64,000 bases of DNA from Serripes groenlandicus (Eukaryota > Mollusca > Bivalvia > Cardiida > Cardiidae), in the NCBI GenBank assembly GCA_031761405.1, contig JASEVX010000003.1, forward strand, positions 141,802,700 through 141,866,699, in the 5' to 3' direction. The stretch's first letter is position 1, and each line of letters starts with the position of its first letter. Below the pieces are notes generated by a model that saw nothing but the letters and a program-made list of their open reading frames with translations, did not search any database and was not told the origin of the DNA. Both the position numbers and the translations under genes were made by a program. Positions 9,393-22,400 of the stretch are shown here, in pieces.

Positions 9393-11178
9393 ATATTCAA
9401 AACAGTGTTAGAATTAACACGATCCCCCTCCTATATTTGACACTGCTTCTTTTGCCGATTTATTTCATCATTTCTTTCCAGGTTTTGCAAGAACGGCTAT
9501 CGCATCGACTTTAAAATCATTTTCCGAGTACCCTCCCTTTCTTATTATTTCCCTTGAGTATAATCTCCGCCATTTTGAAGATATTCAGAACTGTTTCAAT
9601 AAAACATTTTTGTTTGATTTGCACGAAGAATACCGAGCTGTGATGAATTAAAACACTTGAATAATTCAGATAATCAATTAGGTAAGTAGGTTGCATGAAT
9701 ATCTTCCGAAATGCGGTACAACGAACACAAATATTTAAAAAAATTAATTGGCGCAAACAAAGAATTTGGAAAATGCACGGACTGTCGGATAGAAACTGGA
9801 CCGGACAAAGCTTTAGGCAAATGAAACAGGGAATTGATTGAAAATGAGTAAAATTCATTAAATATAAGAGATAAAATGCATCTTAAGGTTTGTACTACGA
9901 AGGCGAAATAAATCCTATCTAGCCATGCATGACAATGTTTGGCCTTTAGTTTGAATGGGACCGTCCGGATTGAACCACCGTCAATGTTGGTTCTCATCTT
10001 GGATGTTTAGCTACTCCATCTCACCATAACAGTGAAGAGTATGTTACTTATATTAAGGTATTGGTGAATTTTAAATATTGGGTTAGTCAAATGTACATTT
10101 TTTTTGTATGTGCACATAATTCTTTGTGGTATTTTTGGGGCTGATATTGGGTCACATTGCTGAGGAGTGAGGACAGAAGGGGGTCTAAAAGGACCAGTCC
10201 AAAGTGATGCACTTTTGTAAAAATTGTCTTTTTAACCTGTTACTTTCTCCAGCCTTAAAATGGTTATGTCTTAGTTGCAATTTTCTCTAATAAATTGAGC
10301 TAATTATCATATTTTCAAAAGGTATATGATGGTATAGTATATGATATATATGGATCTGAATCATTGAAAACATTGTAGGAAATTCAGATCATCAGATGTC
10401 GCTATTTATGAGCAACTGCTCCATTTCTAACAGTATTTCTACTCTATAAATATCAATAGAATGGGAAAAGTAGATTGAAATGACATTCCATCCATCATTC
10501 ATTCATTCATAAATTGAAAACATAATGTTTCATAATTTTTTAACATTTGAAGCAGACAAGTTATGAAAGCATTGTCGGAAAGGAAAAGTCACTGTTAATA
10601 AAAGCATAGTAGGAAAATGAGATGCCGCTATTCATATGCAACTGCCACCTCCATTTCCAACAATATTTCTATTATATAAATGTCAATAGTACCAGAAAAG
10701 TAGATCACAACCATATTCTGTCCATCAGTCACTCATTTTCATAAATTGAAATTATTCTTTATTTTATATTTGGAGTAGATGAATAATTCTGAAAGCATTA
10801 TTGGAAAGTACATCTTGCTTTTTATGAACAAATCGGTGAAACATCTATATCTGCAATAAATTTGAAAACATTTTGACAATTCCAACTACAGGTATGACAA
10901 AATTCATTTTCTGATGGAGATCTCCTTGCCTCATACTTTCAGAATTTAGCCTTCTACTTTATTTCAGAATGAAAGCCATAATTACTGGGTTAACATTCAC
11001 TTTTTTAAGTACTTGATGTAAGTGTTGGAATGCATTAGCGACCCGTTCTCATCTCAACCGGACCAAGCAGATAATATAATGCAATATATGCAAATAAATA
11101 AATAATTATGTAAATCATCAGTTAAAATAGATCTCTGATTATACTATACTCAGTTACTTTCTTTGTCCGTCTTATTCA
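9393..11178. other. No gene recognised
   Basis: I see no exon, RNA gene or complete repeat here. Two diverged direct copies (about 10310-10480 and 10560-10740) share ATTTCCAACA, CTATATAAATGTCAATAG and CCATCATTCATTCAT-like blocks and resemble decayed MITEs. ORFs around 9517-9997 overlap in two minus-strand frames without recognisable protein features. Confidence 0.4.
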
Positions 11179-11245
11179 TTACAAAGCAGCAAGTTTTAAT
11201 CTTCGCTTTCTATCTTTCTTAGATTTATGTGAGAAAGTAGTCAGT

Positions 11246-11645
11246 GGCTTCGAAAGAATGTTGTGCAAGTACTGGTGTGGGAAAGCCAGGAAAACATGGG
11301 TAGGTGCACTGACCGCCGTGATATGACCAAAGCTGTTGAAAGCGGCATTAAACTCCAAACAAACAAACAAAACAAACTATCTTTCTTAGGTTGCTCCTTT
11401 GAAGAAGAGAAGTAAAATTTAAACAGTTCCGTTTTCGTAGACCTGCTTGTTGACTTGACAGTTTCTCAATATACATGTTATTAATGTAAACAAATTAAAT
11501 AATGTTATGATTGTCCAGATTTAGAGAAACCTTGAAATAGTTGTGCTGAACACATATCAAAATGTTTTGAGTTTATCAGTTTAGCAGATGTGTTTCATGA
11601 AACTCTACATGTATAACTGCTTATTAGCATACCCATATAGAAGAA
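11246..11645 (+). repeat. Inverted duplication, left arm (400 bp)
   Basis: The arm from GGCTTCGAAAGAATG to CCATATAGAAGAA is the near-perfect reverse complement of 12239-12638. It contains a SINE-tail segment (CAGTGCACC...GATATGACC...GCGGCATTAAACTCC) and unrelated flanking sequence. Confidence 0.93.
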
Positions 11646-11866
11646 CAAATTTCCCACAGTCAATGCACACTGAAATGCTTTGTTTAGGTATAACCGTAGA
11701 TGTATATTGAAGCCTATGAAAACTCCGCAAAGTATTAACCATGATAATTATGCATGGTGTGCAAACGAAATTGAAGCATATCACTGTAAGTCAGTATGTG
11801 TGTCTATAATTTATAAACAGATACCAGATTGCAGAATTCATAAATAAACTATAAATATATGGGCCG

Positions 11867-12128
11867 TTTCATGAGAAAACCAATATTATTGAAATTATGG
11901 TCTCTGTGTAATGTATCGACCCAGATCAGTCAGTGCAGGCTAATCTGGGCCGACTTATTCCGTCTCAGGGGGATAGAGGTATAAAGTAATCATTCTTGAT
12001 ACAGAAAATCCACAGGAGGCGAACAGTGTCTGTCCGGGTTAGCCTGCGTGGCATGCTCAGGCTGATCTGGGTCAATGCTTTACGCAATGAGTCCACAATG
12101 TTGGTTTTCTCATGGGATGGCTCATATG
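11867..12128. mobile_element. GAGCCGT foldback element, full length
   Basis: GGGCCGTTTCATGAGAAAAC...GTTTTCTCATGGGATGGCTC are the inverted ends. It sits in the spacer of the 400-bp inverted duplication. Confidence 0.8.
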
Positions 12129-12200
12129 TCATTGGGTAATCATAACATATTAACTGTACATGTTTTTAAAGCAAGATCACTGTGAATGGATACAACATTT

Positions 12201-12238
12201 AAGTTTTCAACTCGACCAATCAGATACGGATGATTCTG
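12201..12238 (+). repeat. 38-bp direct repeat, left
   Basis: It begins AAGTTTTCAACTCGACCA and ends GGATGATTCTG. It is identical to 12640-12677 and abuts the right arm of the inverted duplication. Confidence 0.93.
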
Positions 12239-12638
12239 TTCTTCTATATGGGTATGCTAATAAGCAGTTATACATGTAGAGTTTCATGAAACACATCTGC
12301 TAAACTGATAAACTCAAAACATTTTGATATGTGTTCAGCACAACTATTTCAAGGTTTCTCTAAATCTGGACAATCATAACATTATTTAATTTGTTTACAT
12401 TAATAACATGTATATTGAGAAACTGTCAAGTCAACAAGCAGGTCTACGAAAACGGAACTGTTTAAATTTTACTTCTCTTCTTCAAAGGAGCAACCTAAGA
12501 AAGATAGTTTGTTTTGTTTGTTTGTTTGGAGTTTAATGCCGCTTTCAACAGCTTTGGTCATATCACGGCGGTCAGTGCACCTACCCATGTTTTCCTGGCT
12601 TTCCCACACCAGTACTTGCACAACATTCTTTCGAAGCC
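12239..12638 (-). repeat. Inverted duplication, right arm (400 bp)
   Basis: This is the reverse complement of 11246-11645, and is bounded on both sides by the same 38-bp direct repeat. Confidence 0.93.
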
Positions 12639-12639
12639 G

Positions 12640-12677
12640 AAGTTTTCAACTCGACCAATCAGATACGGATGATTCTG
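12640..12677 (+). repeat. 38-bp direct repeat, right
   Basis: Identical to 12201-12238. The sequence diverges after GATTCTG on both sides. Confidence 0.93.
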
Positions 12678-12836
12678 GACAAGCTGCTCAGTAGGGAATA
12701 TTAGGTTGTGGATTAATCAATTTAATATTGAGAACTGATGAAGAAACTGATCACTGTTCACTGATTGCAGGCCCTAGATGTACATGTGAGAGTATGAATG
12801 TTTATTTTAATTTTTGTTTGTTCTGAATCTTTTCAG

Positions 12837-13028
12837 GTGAAGAAAAGTCTAGATCCTGAAATGTCATAGGAAAAAATACAACAATGGGATGATGGTCAGC
12901 AGTGTCTTCCTGTCATAAAACTTATTGATCAGTTCCTTTTTTAAAACAGTAATATGTAGAAGCAAACAAACTAAACAGGTGGTCGTTAAATTGACTTGAA
13001 ATTTGTGTCAAAAGCTGAAATAATTGAC
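12837..13028 (+). other. Probable 5' UTR part of the zinc-finger gene's first coding exon
   Basis: A pyrimidine-rich stretch ending TTTTCAG at 12836 is a good splice acceptor. Sequence from there to the ATG at 13029 is not open in the coding frame (TAA at 12987), so it would be leader. It holds short upstream ORFs, for example ATG-TCA-TAG at 12861. A second possible acceptor (CTAAACAG) ends near 12978. The upstream leader exon and promoter are not recognisable. Confidence 0.45.
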
Positions 13029-13411
13029 ATGGAAAACACATTTCAGAACACGATGGATGGAAGTAAAGCTAGTCCTTCTGGTGGGCAGGCGGTTTATAAA
13101 TGTGGTCTCTGCAGTAAAGAGTATTTTCATTATCGTGACCTTGCCCTTCATGAGCGAGCTCATCTGAATCAGATGGGTCATGCCAGATCCATACAAGCAG
13201 GGACTTTACCGTCTTATCATGAAAGTAGGGCAGGAACCTACAGTACTGGCAGCTTAGCGCCAACAACATTGGAAAGTTTTGAAAAAATTGCTCCACCATT
13301 TCGTGGTGACTCACAGATGAGACCTGGTAGTTCAGAACCCAGGAGTATTAGTCAGAGTAGCCCTGCCCCTCTGCCTCAAAGGGAACTGGATAAAGTTCCT
13401 ATAACATACAG
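13029..13411 (+). CDS. Zinc-finger gene, coding exon 1
   Basis: It encodes residues 1-127 and two bases of codon 128. Finger 1 (C25, C28, H41, H45; spacing X2-X12-X3) starts at YKCGLC. The rest is rich in Ser, Pro and Gly and lacks further domains. The donor CAG|GTAAAT follows 13411. An intronic degenerate MITE begins about 25 bp downstream. The frame can also be opened from a TTG at 12996, but the ATG is preferred in a eukaryote. Confidence 0.88.
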
Positions 13412-16400
13412 GTAAATATACCATTTCATATGGCTGGTTCATCCTTTAAACGTTTCCCCTGTACAGCAAATCTACAGCAGACAAATTTAAAAACGTAGTG
13501 GTAAAAATATGAAAATTCTCCACAAATGAAAATTAAATTATTGAATGTGGTTGAAAGTCTTGTGGTAAAAAGAGAAATTGCTCCTTTTGCCACGATGTTT
13601 TAAAAAAATTGTCTTTTGTCAGAACATTCTGTGTGAGGAAAAAGGTTTGACTTTCCTTCTTGAAAGCAGTTTTTACAGTCATCTGCTTGACTCATTTAAA
13701 TCTTGAAAGGTTTGACAAATTCTAAGTATGATTTTAAGATAGACTAAGAGTAGAAAACATCTGCTGCACAGGCATCAGTGAGCATTCACTTGTCAATTTT
13801 CATAAACAGATAAGGAGTAAACCGGTCATTTTCTGTAGCAGATGTCTTTGAAAACATCTAGGCAAAGATGTCATTGAAGCATCTCTTGGAATAATAGTGT
13901 AATTACAGATTAAAATTGAAAAACATTCTGGCAAAAGGAGAACTTATGAGCAATTTCTCATTTAGGTCATAAAGTTCTCCAAAGGTTGTCTGCTTCAGAG
14001 ATGTCAGAAATCATCTATATGTGGGAAAGGGTTAAAACCCTGTGCTCTGGGAGGGCCTGCGCTGCTGATCACCCTTTTGCTAAATGTGAAAATGTAACAA
14101 ATTGGGAAAGTTTTCTCACAAATGTTTCAAACTTCAGCAAAGTCACCAAATGTTATCTGTATCAAGTAACACAAATCCTAGCCATATACACTCCCAGTTG
14201 TAATGCAAAACATATTGAAGATGTCCTTTTCTTATGTCCTTCATATTGATCATTAATGTTAGAAAGAAATACATAAGGTCACCTGAGCCAAAAACTCAAG
14301 GTGATCTATTCTGATCACCCTCTGTTTGCCATTAACGTTTAGCTTTAAACATCTCCTCCTAGACCATTGGACCAATTTTAACTTTTTATTTTAGAATGAT
14401 CCTTTGGTGGTCATCTTTCAAAATTGATTTCAACTATTTGTCCAACTGCGACTTAGGTCTTGCTTTGAATTTGATAGTCAAAGTTGGGGAAGGGAAGGCA
14501 TATAAATTATAATTAAGCATTATTCTTATCTTTTAATTGCTGCACTTTTTTCCTGGTTTATTTTTTAAACGGACAACCATTAACCTTTTACCACATATAG
14601 ACAAATTTAAGGCATCTGCAGCAGTTGACTTTTGAAAACATGGTGGCAAAAGGAAAATTGCTCAGTATGACATTTTTGCCAGATTGTTTTCTGCTGTTTT
14701 CAATAATGAAATTATCATTTTAGAGGTTCTTCATATTATTGCCTTAATGTTTTCTAAGTCAATTGTTGTAGATGTGTTGTAAGTGGGAAAGGGTTAAGAT
14801 ATTTTATTGAAGATGACTGGTTATATGCGAGTTCATATTTTTCAGAACTGAGCCAGATACACGGAGTGTTGTGGATACAAGGTCACCTGTCCCTGACAAC
14901 AGAAACGTTGCTGTGGAACCGAGACCTGTTCCAGTTGATCCAAGACCTTTATCACTGGATTCAAGAAGTGTACAGGTAATCTATCAAGAAGCCTGATTAG
15001 GAGAGGACTAAACTTGAGTTTGCTACACAGCAGCTATCTTAAATCCTATGTTGTTGGTACTCAAAATAATTTTACCCAAAAGGTCTTGGAACATGAAAAA
15101 CGTCCTTTCATCTGGAATTCAAACATATTTCAATGAATTATGTTTCTTTGAAGTCTGTCTGGTGCCATGATAGCTCAAATGATACTAGATGAGGACTGTC
15201 AATCAAGGGGTTGTGATTTAGACCATTCAGTATTTTATGATGCTAACAAAGGTCATTGTGACATGCATCAGTTGTTTGCACGAATGGACTAACAGTTTCT
15301 CTGTCTAGTAAGTGTTTTTTGAGTTCTGGTCAGAGATGCATCTGCAGCAGACAGATTTTGAAAACATGGATTCAAAAGGAGAAAATGCTCATGACAAGCA
15401 AAATGGCCCCCAAGATGCTTTCCTTTTCCTTATGTGGTTTATAGTCCAAACTGGAAAAATCATTTTTGGCCCAATTTGAAAATAATGTTCCTTGTGTGAC
15501 CATCTACCAAGATTGTTGAGAACTCTGGCAACCAGGGGGTGGGACTTGTTTTCCTTATAAGTGTATATTTAAATCTTCAAAAACATTCTTGTCCTAAGAA
15601 ATTGGCCATACTGTAAAATAATTTGGGACAAATATTCTTAAGTGTCCCTCTCCCAAAAATTTCAAATTATTGCGATCGGTTGAAAAACTTGGCCACAAGG
15701 GGGTGGTTTTTTTCTTTCTTCTAATGTGTATAGAATTAACAAATTGGAAAGTATATTTGTCCAAAATAATGGCCTGATTTGAAAATAATGCAGAAGATAT
15801 AACTCGGGATATAAAAAGGTTCCACTGTATTGATCTTGTCTTAAGAACACATTCCCTGGTGATATACAATTGACAGAAATGTTTAAAACTTGAGACCACA
15901 AAATCAAATGATGCCATAAAACTCTTCAAACTGAAGATAACATGCAAAATAAAAAGGTCACAGATTTAGGTCCCTCACCGAAACAGGGCATTGTACGATA
16001 CGAGGGTCAATTTTACAAAGAAAGCCATTTTATTAACCAAAAGTCAAATTGATTAGGTTCAATGTATAGTTATTAAATCATAAAATATTGTCGAAAACAA
16101 TGATAGACAACAAACGTTAAGTTTGTTTCATGTGTTACGTTATTATTCGCAACATAGCCGCCATCTTGAATTGCGCAAGGTTAATCATGGTTCCCTACTT
16201 TGAGAATTAGAAATCGGTTAACAACATTGAATGTAAACATCGGGGTCGTCAGGTTGTGAACGTTGTTGACCCAATTTCTCATTTCATCCAATGAATTCGC
16301 CAACTATTAAGTCATTTGATCTTTTCCGCCGGTTATGCTAATTATTTTGGTAAACAAAGCTGTGATTCCGTCATTTGTGCATTTATCATTCTCGGGAATC

Positions 16401-19400
16401 ATTCATAGATTTCATTCCAAACAATTTTCTTTGGTATTACGAATAGTATGTCGATCATACAGGTATTTCATATTTGATAAACGCAGGGGTGGCGATATTT
16501 GATTTTGACTTACTTGTTCGCTTTTTCAAAATGCTATTTTGCACTTGTCCGTATCATAGTTATATAGTAAATTCCTACAAAATTTCAGTACAGGCTGTAG
16601 GACAAGCTGGGCAATACGGACAATGGATTTTGCCACCCCTGAAACGGCAAGACAAGATCTAGAAGTCGTTGTATTGTCTTTAATATTTGGATCGGAATTA
16701 TTTTATTAGCTTCTGCATGGTGAAAATTTTCTTCCAAGTCTTTCTGAACCGGTTTGAACCAGTTTGCAAACATCGCATACCAAAAGTAGAAATATGGATC
16801 AAAATACATTTGAGGGAACATTTTAATGAGACCGATCCACTGGTAATTAACGTAATATATATACCCAATAAGTCCGTCCAATCACTAATGATTGGACCGA
16901 CTTATTGGGTTTATATATCACATTAATTGACTATTACTGATGTGATTCGGTTGGCTGAAACCACTCAATTTGACAGGTTGGTAAACTCCGCCTACAGTAC
17001 TGTAATTGATCTTTTATGGTCACAGCGTGTAATCAATACTGTGCATGTCAAGGATTACCCCCTGCGACGCGTCCAAATTATCTGCAGGATGTTATGCTGA
17101 AGGTTATCATTCACTGTTACGTAAATGGGTTAAAATAATGGGACGCGGATTTTTGGAAAATGCCACTTGTCCGGGACTGAGATTTTGCAATTAGCGACTT
17201 GTCCCGGACGTTCGTCTATTGGATTTGTACAGCCCCTGCACCCCACTTTTTTTCAAAACCATTAGCAATTTAGCTTATACACTGACTTACAATACTTATT
17301 TACCATCATTACCTCCATCAACAGACAAGTGTACATAAATCTGTGAAAGTTATTGTCAAAATTCTGGTATTGTTCGACTTAGAAAATACATTGAAATTTG
17401 AATCTGGATAAAATTCAATTATTGACATGACCATTTAGGATATTTCTGTGAAACTTAGAATACTTGTTAACCATCATGACCCTCATCTGTAGACAAGAGA
17501 AGGTAACTCTGTCAAATATTTTGTTTTTATTGTCAAGCACTAAAAATTTAGCTCTTGTTATAGTCTCTTTTGTTTTTTATAATTTCAGAGTCCAGATGGT
17601 AGAAATATTCCCCATTCCACTGCCCACACAATGTCTTACAGCTCAACCCAATACCTTGACAATATAGCCCACCCTCTGTATTCAGGCATGAACAGTAAAC
17701 ATCCGCCAACATCAACTTTCGGGGCGTATCCAGCCCAACCTGTGCCACATTCGGCAGATTACTTTTCACGCAACCAAATTTTGCCCAAACTTGGGCCTCA
17801 GATTTACGGAAAGTCTGAGTCTTATTACCCTACTGAAAAGACTCATTATTCTCACATTCCTGAAAAACCTCATGATGTGTATGCAAGTAACCAGTATGGT
17901 GTAAGCAAGAATCTTGGACAGACTCAGGATCCATACTATGCTTCCTCCCCTCATCCTTCCCAAGTATCTAGTTTATCTAAATACGAAGCTGATAAAATGG
18001 CAAGTTTACCAGTATCATCCTACTACACTCAACAATCTTTATCGACAGAGTCCATTTTGAAGCAGGAAATAAGAATTGCTGGACAAAAATCATTGTACTA
18101 TGGACCGCAAGAAGTCACATCGTTACCTACATCTACTTCTAACATGCCCTATCATATGACTGCTCCAAAAATTAATGAATTGTCAAACACCCATGTTAGA
18201 GAATCTACCAACAAACTTCCAGAGAGACCGATCGCAAATCGTCCATTTCCTCCTGGCCACGTTTCTCCTCACTTGCCATACTCGGATATATATAAGGGCA
18301 GTCATCTCCAACCACAAGTCTTCTCATCTCTTCCATCGCAGATTTCACCGAGCCAAATTGATTACAACACATACAAGCCTGCTGTAGAACCAGTGCCTTC
18401 AGTTAACCTTCATGCCGAAGGAAACCATGTGGTTCGGCAATATCCATTGGAATACACATGCCATTTATGTCACCTGCATTGTACAAATGCCCTGCTATTA
18501 TCAGAACACATGAAAATACATGCCATGGCTCAATCAGCTGCACTTCCAAATTATGTACCTCAAATTATGAGTGCTGGTAGCTCTTTCACACAGCCTGCTT
18601 CGTCCATAAAACAACAACCAATTCCAGAGAATAGTTTGGCATCTTCTACCTCAAGTTCCAGTGTTTATAATTCAAAAGATTCAAGCCTCGCCTGCTCAAT
18701 CTGTTGTAAAACTTTTTTGAAAGTGGCCTACCTTGAGGAACACAAAAAAACACACCATAATTCTGAAGATAACAAATATCATTGTAAAACATGTGACAAA
18801 TGTTTCACCACAATGGGTAAATATGTTCGTCACGAAGCACAGCACAAGCTGAATGCAAGTTTTCTGTACTGTGAGTTTTGTATGGCCTCCTTCGAGAACA
18901 AAGGAAACTATTTACATCACATGACCAAGAAGCATGGACCACCGAATGCCACCAGTAGTGTAGTAGAAGGGCCATCTAAACCAGCACAAAATGTAACTGA
19001 AGGTATAAATGCAGGACCAAAACTAATTGTAGACAACGTCAACATTGTTGATTGTCAAATTTGTGACCTTGAAGTGTATTGTGACAAGCTCGTAGAACAT
19101 CTCGCAACTCATCCACTATTTATGTGCCGTATTTGTGACTGCAAGTTTGTTCAAAACAGTGAGCTTGTTGAACATCTGATGAAGCAGCATTCTAAAGAGT
19201 TGGAGGCCTCGGAGAGCAACAGAAATAGTTCAGAGAGCAACAAAGGGTCTAAATCAGAGTCCAATATGTCTGCGACAGTTCAAAGGCCAAAACTGGAAGA
19301 GGAAGATAGTGGTCTGGAAGAAGATAAGGATGAGGATACAAGAGAATCTGTTAATAAAACTATAAAAAAAGAACTGGTTAATGTCAATAAAGCGGATGAA

Positions 19401-22400
19401 GATAAAGGAAAGAAAAAGGATGAAAGTGTATTAAAAAGTGACGGTATCCCTCCACGCCATATAAACCAAAGTAGCCAAGGGGTTATGGATGGTAATGTAA
19501 AGAGTAAGTCTGAAAACATTGATAAGAAAACAAAGAAAACGGAAATGAAAAATCTGAAAGACAATTTACAGAAAAAGAGTGAAAATGACAATACAGTAAC
19601 AGGAAATAAACATCCATTGGACAATAGTGAGTTTTCAGAGTCTGAGATAAGAGATAAAAAAATGAAGTTTAGTTGTTCTAAATGTGACCGATCATTTGCC
19701 AAACATGGAGACCTAGTGCAGCATGTTGAGGCTCACAATAAAGACCCGTCTAGAATTTATTGTGAGGTATGTGAGCTTTCTTACCACATAAAGGAAAAAG
19801 GGTACTACATATACCATATGAAATTCCATAAGGACTCGGAAATGATTCATTCAGACCACCCTGCTCAGCTTCCATGTATAGTGTGTAAAAAAGAGTTCAA
19901 AAAGCAAGTATTGGTGTCTCACATTGTTAGCCAGCATACACAGTTTTCATGTGATATATGTCAATGGTCTTACTCGTCAGAGACCTCTTTTATAACTCAC
20001 ATGAAACGCATTCATGCTAAGAAGTTCCAGAATCTAAAGGATATTAGAAAAATTGTGGAAAATAAATCTTCTCCTGTCGTGTACCGAAAACTTAAGGATG
20101 TGAAAGCGGAAGAACAAGATGAAAATGGCGGTAAAATCAAGGACCAGGATCAGAAAAAGAAATATCAGTGTGATGTGTGTCGTAAAACTCTGACCAAGAA
20201 GAGTTTTTATGAAAAACATATGCTGAAGCACAATTTATCGGCAGAGGAGCAACAAATATCTTGTAATCTGTGTGACATTACTTTTTCTAGCAAAGGAACT
20301 TACTTTTACCACATTCTAAAGGATCATTCAAAATCCACAAATATTGAATCTCAGGGTCATGGTGACATACATATCAAATCGTCTGACTTAAAGAAGGAGG
20401 CTGCTTCCCCACAGGGTAAGGACGCTGGATCTGCTGGGAACCGTACTAATGTTAAGTCAGAACGCGTTAAGCAAGTTCTTACAACTGTTTTAAACCCAGA
20501 AACAGGAGTATTTGAGGAAAAGCTAGTGGATGATCCTGAAGATATTGAAATGAAAGTCATTGGTAAAGCTAGTGAAAAAGTCGGCAATGAAGTGAACAGT
20601 AATGATAATATAGATCTGAAAGATGAAGTTAAAGTGAATATCAAAGATGTTGTGTACTGTAAATTGTGCAATAAAAGTTTGAACATAGTGGACTTGCTGA
20701 GTCACATGAAAACACATCCGTTCTACCACTGTGATAGCTGCAGGTTTACCTACACTAAAAAGAAACCATACCTGCACCATGTGAGACTGCTACACATTGA
20801 ACAATTAGTGAATGAAGAAATTGACAAATTGAAACAGCTGGAGGAATTAAAAAAAGGGCCTATAGAAACAAAGGATGAACATGGAAAACCAGTTGTAGCA
20901 AAGGAAAAGCGACGGAGATCTGAGACTGCAAAACTAATGGCGTGTCCATTATGTTCTGGCGAGTTTAAACAGCATTTATATGTACAACACTTGAACACGC
21001 ATTTACCACAGTCTTGGAAGTGTCAGTTCTGTTCACGAAGGTTTACCAAGAAAAACATTTTAGTTATTCATGAAAAGTCACATGAGAGGGTTTCACATGG
21101 TGCGTTACCATACCCTCTGTACTGCCCATCTTGTAATGCATCCTTAAAGTCACGATCCACTTACATTGAACACATGTGTTCTGAGCATTTAAAGAAATCT
21201 CCATTTAAGTGTAAATTGTGTTCGGAAACATTTCTGTTTGAAAAGGGAGCTGAATGCCACATGAGATGCCAGCATGATTCCAATGGAAGATTTGTATGGA
21301 AACTGGACGGTGAGGGAGTGAAGTTTGATGTAAGAACGGGTAGAATTTTTGATACAACATCCGATTACATTCAGGAAATAAGAGAAATAAATGATCTGTT
21401 TCTTCATAGCGGCAAACCAGAGATCTGGACACGAACATCTAGAAAAAGAGGGAGGGGAAGGCGCACATCAGAGTCAACAGAATCGGACGACTCAAGCAGC
21501 AGTGATACTAGTAGCAGTGATGGTGATGATGATGATGATGATGAAAGTGATGAAAAACCCAAAATGGACACATCTGACGGTGATTACATTCCAAAAAACA
21601 TTTTGCCAAGGATTAAACCAGAACCAGTAACTGAAAAATCTGAGGTTGATGACAATGATTCTTCTTCTGATGATTCCTCTTCACTTTCTTCTTCGTCTTC
21701 GTCTTCGTCTCTTACTTCTGACGATGATGAACAAGATGATGTAAAAAAAGATCCTGATGTCTCTATAGGTTCACGACTCCAACAAAGAAGAACTGATAAA
21801 ATTGATGATGAAAAGTACAACCCTCGGGGTACAAGAACAAGACAACAAAAAGGGGATAAAAGTCCAGTCAAGAGGCAGCAAACACCAGTCAGAAGGCATT
21901 CTTCAGGTGCCATAAGCAGAAGATCTTCACCAAGAAGTGGTCAACTCAATACCAAACAGAATGAATCTGTTGAAAAGGAGGTCAAAGCTGCGAAGCGGAA
22001 ATCTGTTGATGTAGACGGTGGTACCAGAAACACTCGAGCAAAAGTAGAAAAAGTATCACAGTCAGTACAGAACAAAAACCGCAAGGATAAAACAGATAAA
22101 ATGGATAAAACACTTACAAAATGTCCTTGTTGCGTACTTCGTTTTAATTGTGAAAGAAAGCTTTCCAATCATATACACTGTAAACACAAATCTTATAAAG
22201 CTAAAAGGGGAAAACCTCGAAGTTTAGCAAGCACCCCTTCATCTGGAAGATTGAGAACTCGCAACAGAAACCTCAGGTCAGACGTTTCTGAGCCCAGTCT
22301 ATCGAATATGCCGAATAAACGAGCAGTGGTTAAGATTTCCCCCTTACATATGGATAAAGATGAAACGAGGATAGTCAAAACTCAGAATCTGGATAAGCCA

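Noticed and set aside
9517..9997. Two overlapping minus-strand ORFs above 100 residues
   Set aside because: No recognisable domain or splice context and low-complexity composition; they overlap in different frames.
12996..13028. Start of the zinc-finger protein at TTG 12996
   Set aside because: Non-ATG start is unlikely; the ATG at 13029 has good context, and a stop lies in frame three codons upstream of the TTG.
15594..15947. 117-residue minus-strand ORF in intron 2
   Set aside because: It lies inside a dispersed tandem-unit element, with a second frame equally open.
19280..19702. Antisense ORFs rich in Ser/Phe/Leu inside the zinc-finger exon
   Set aside because: They are shadows of the Lys/Glu/Asp-rich linkers on the plus strand.
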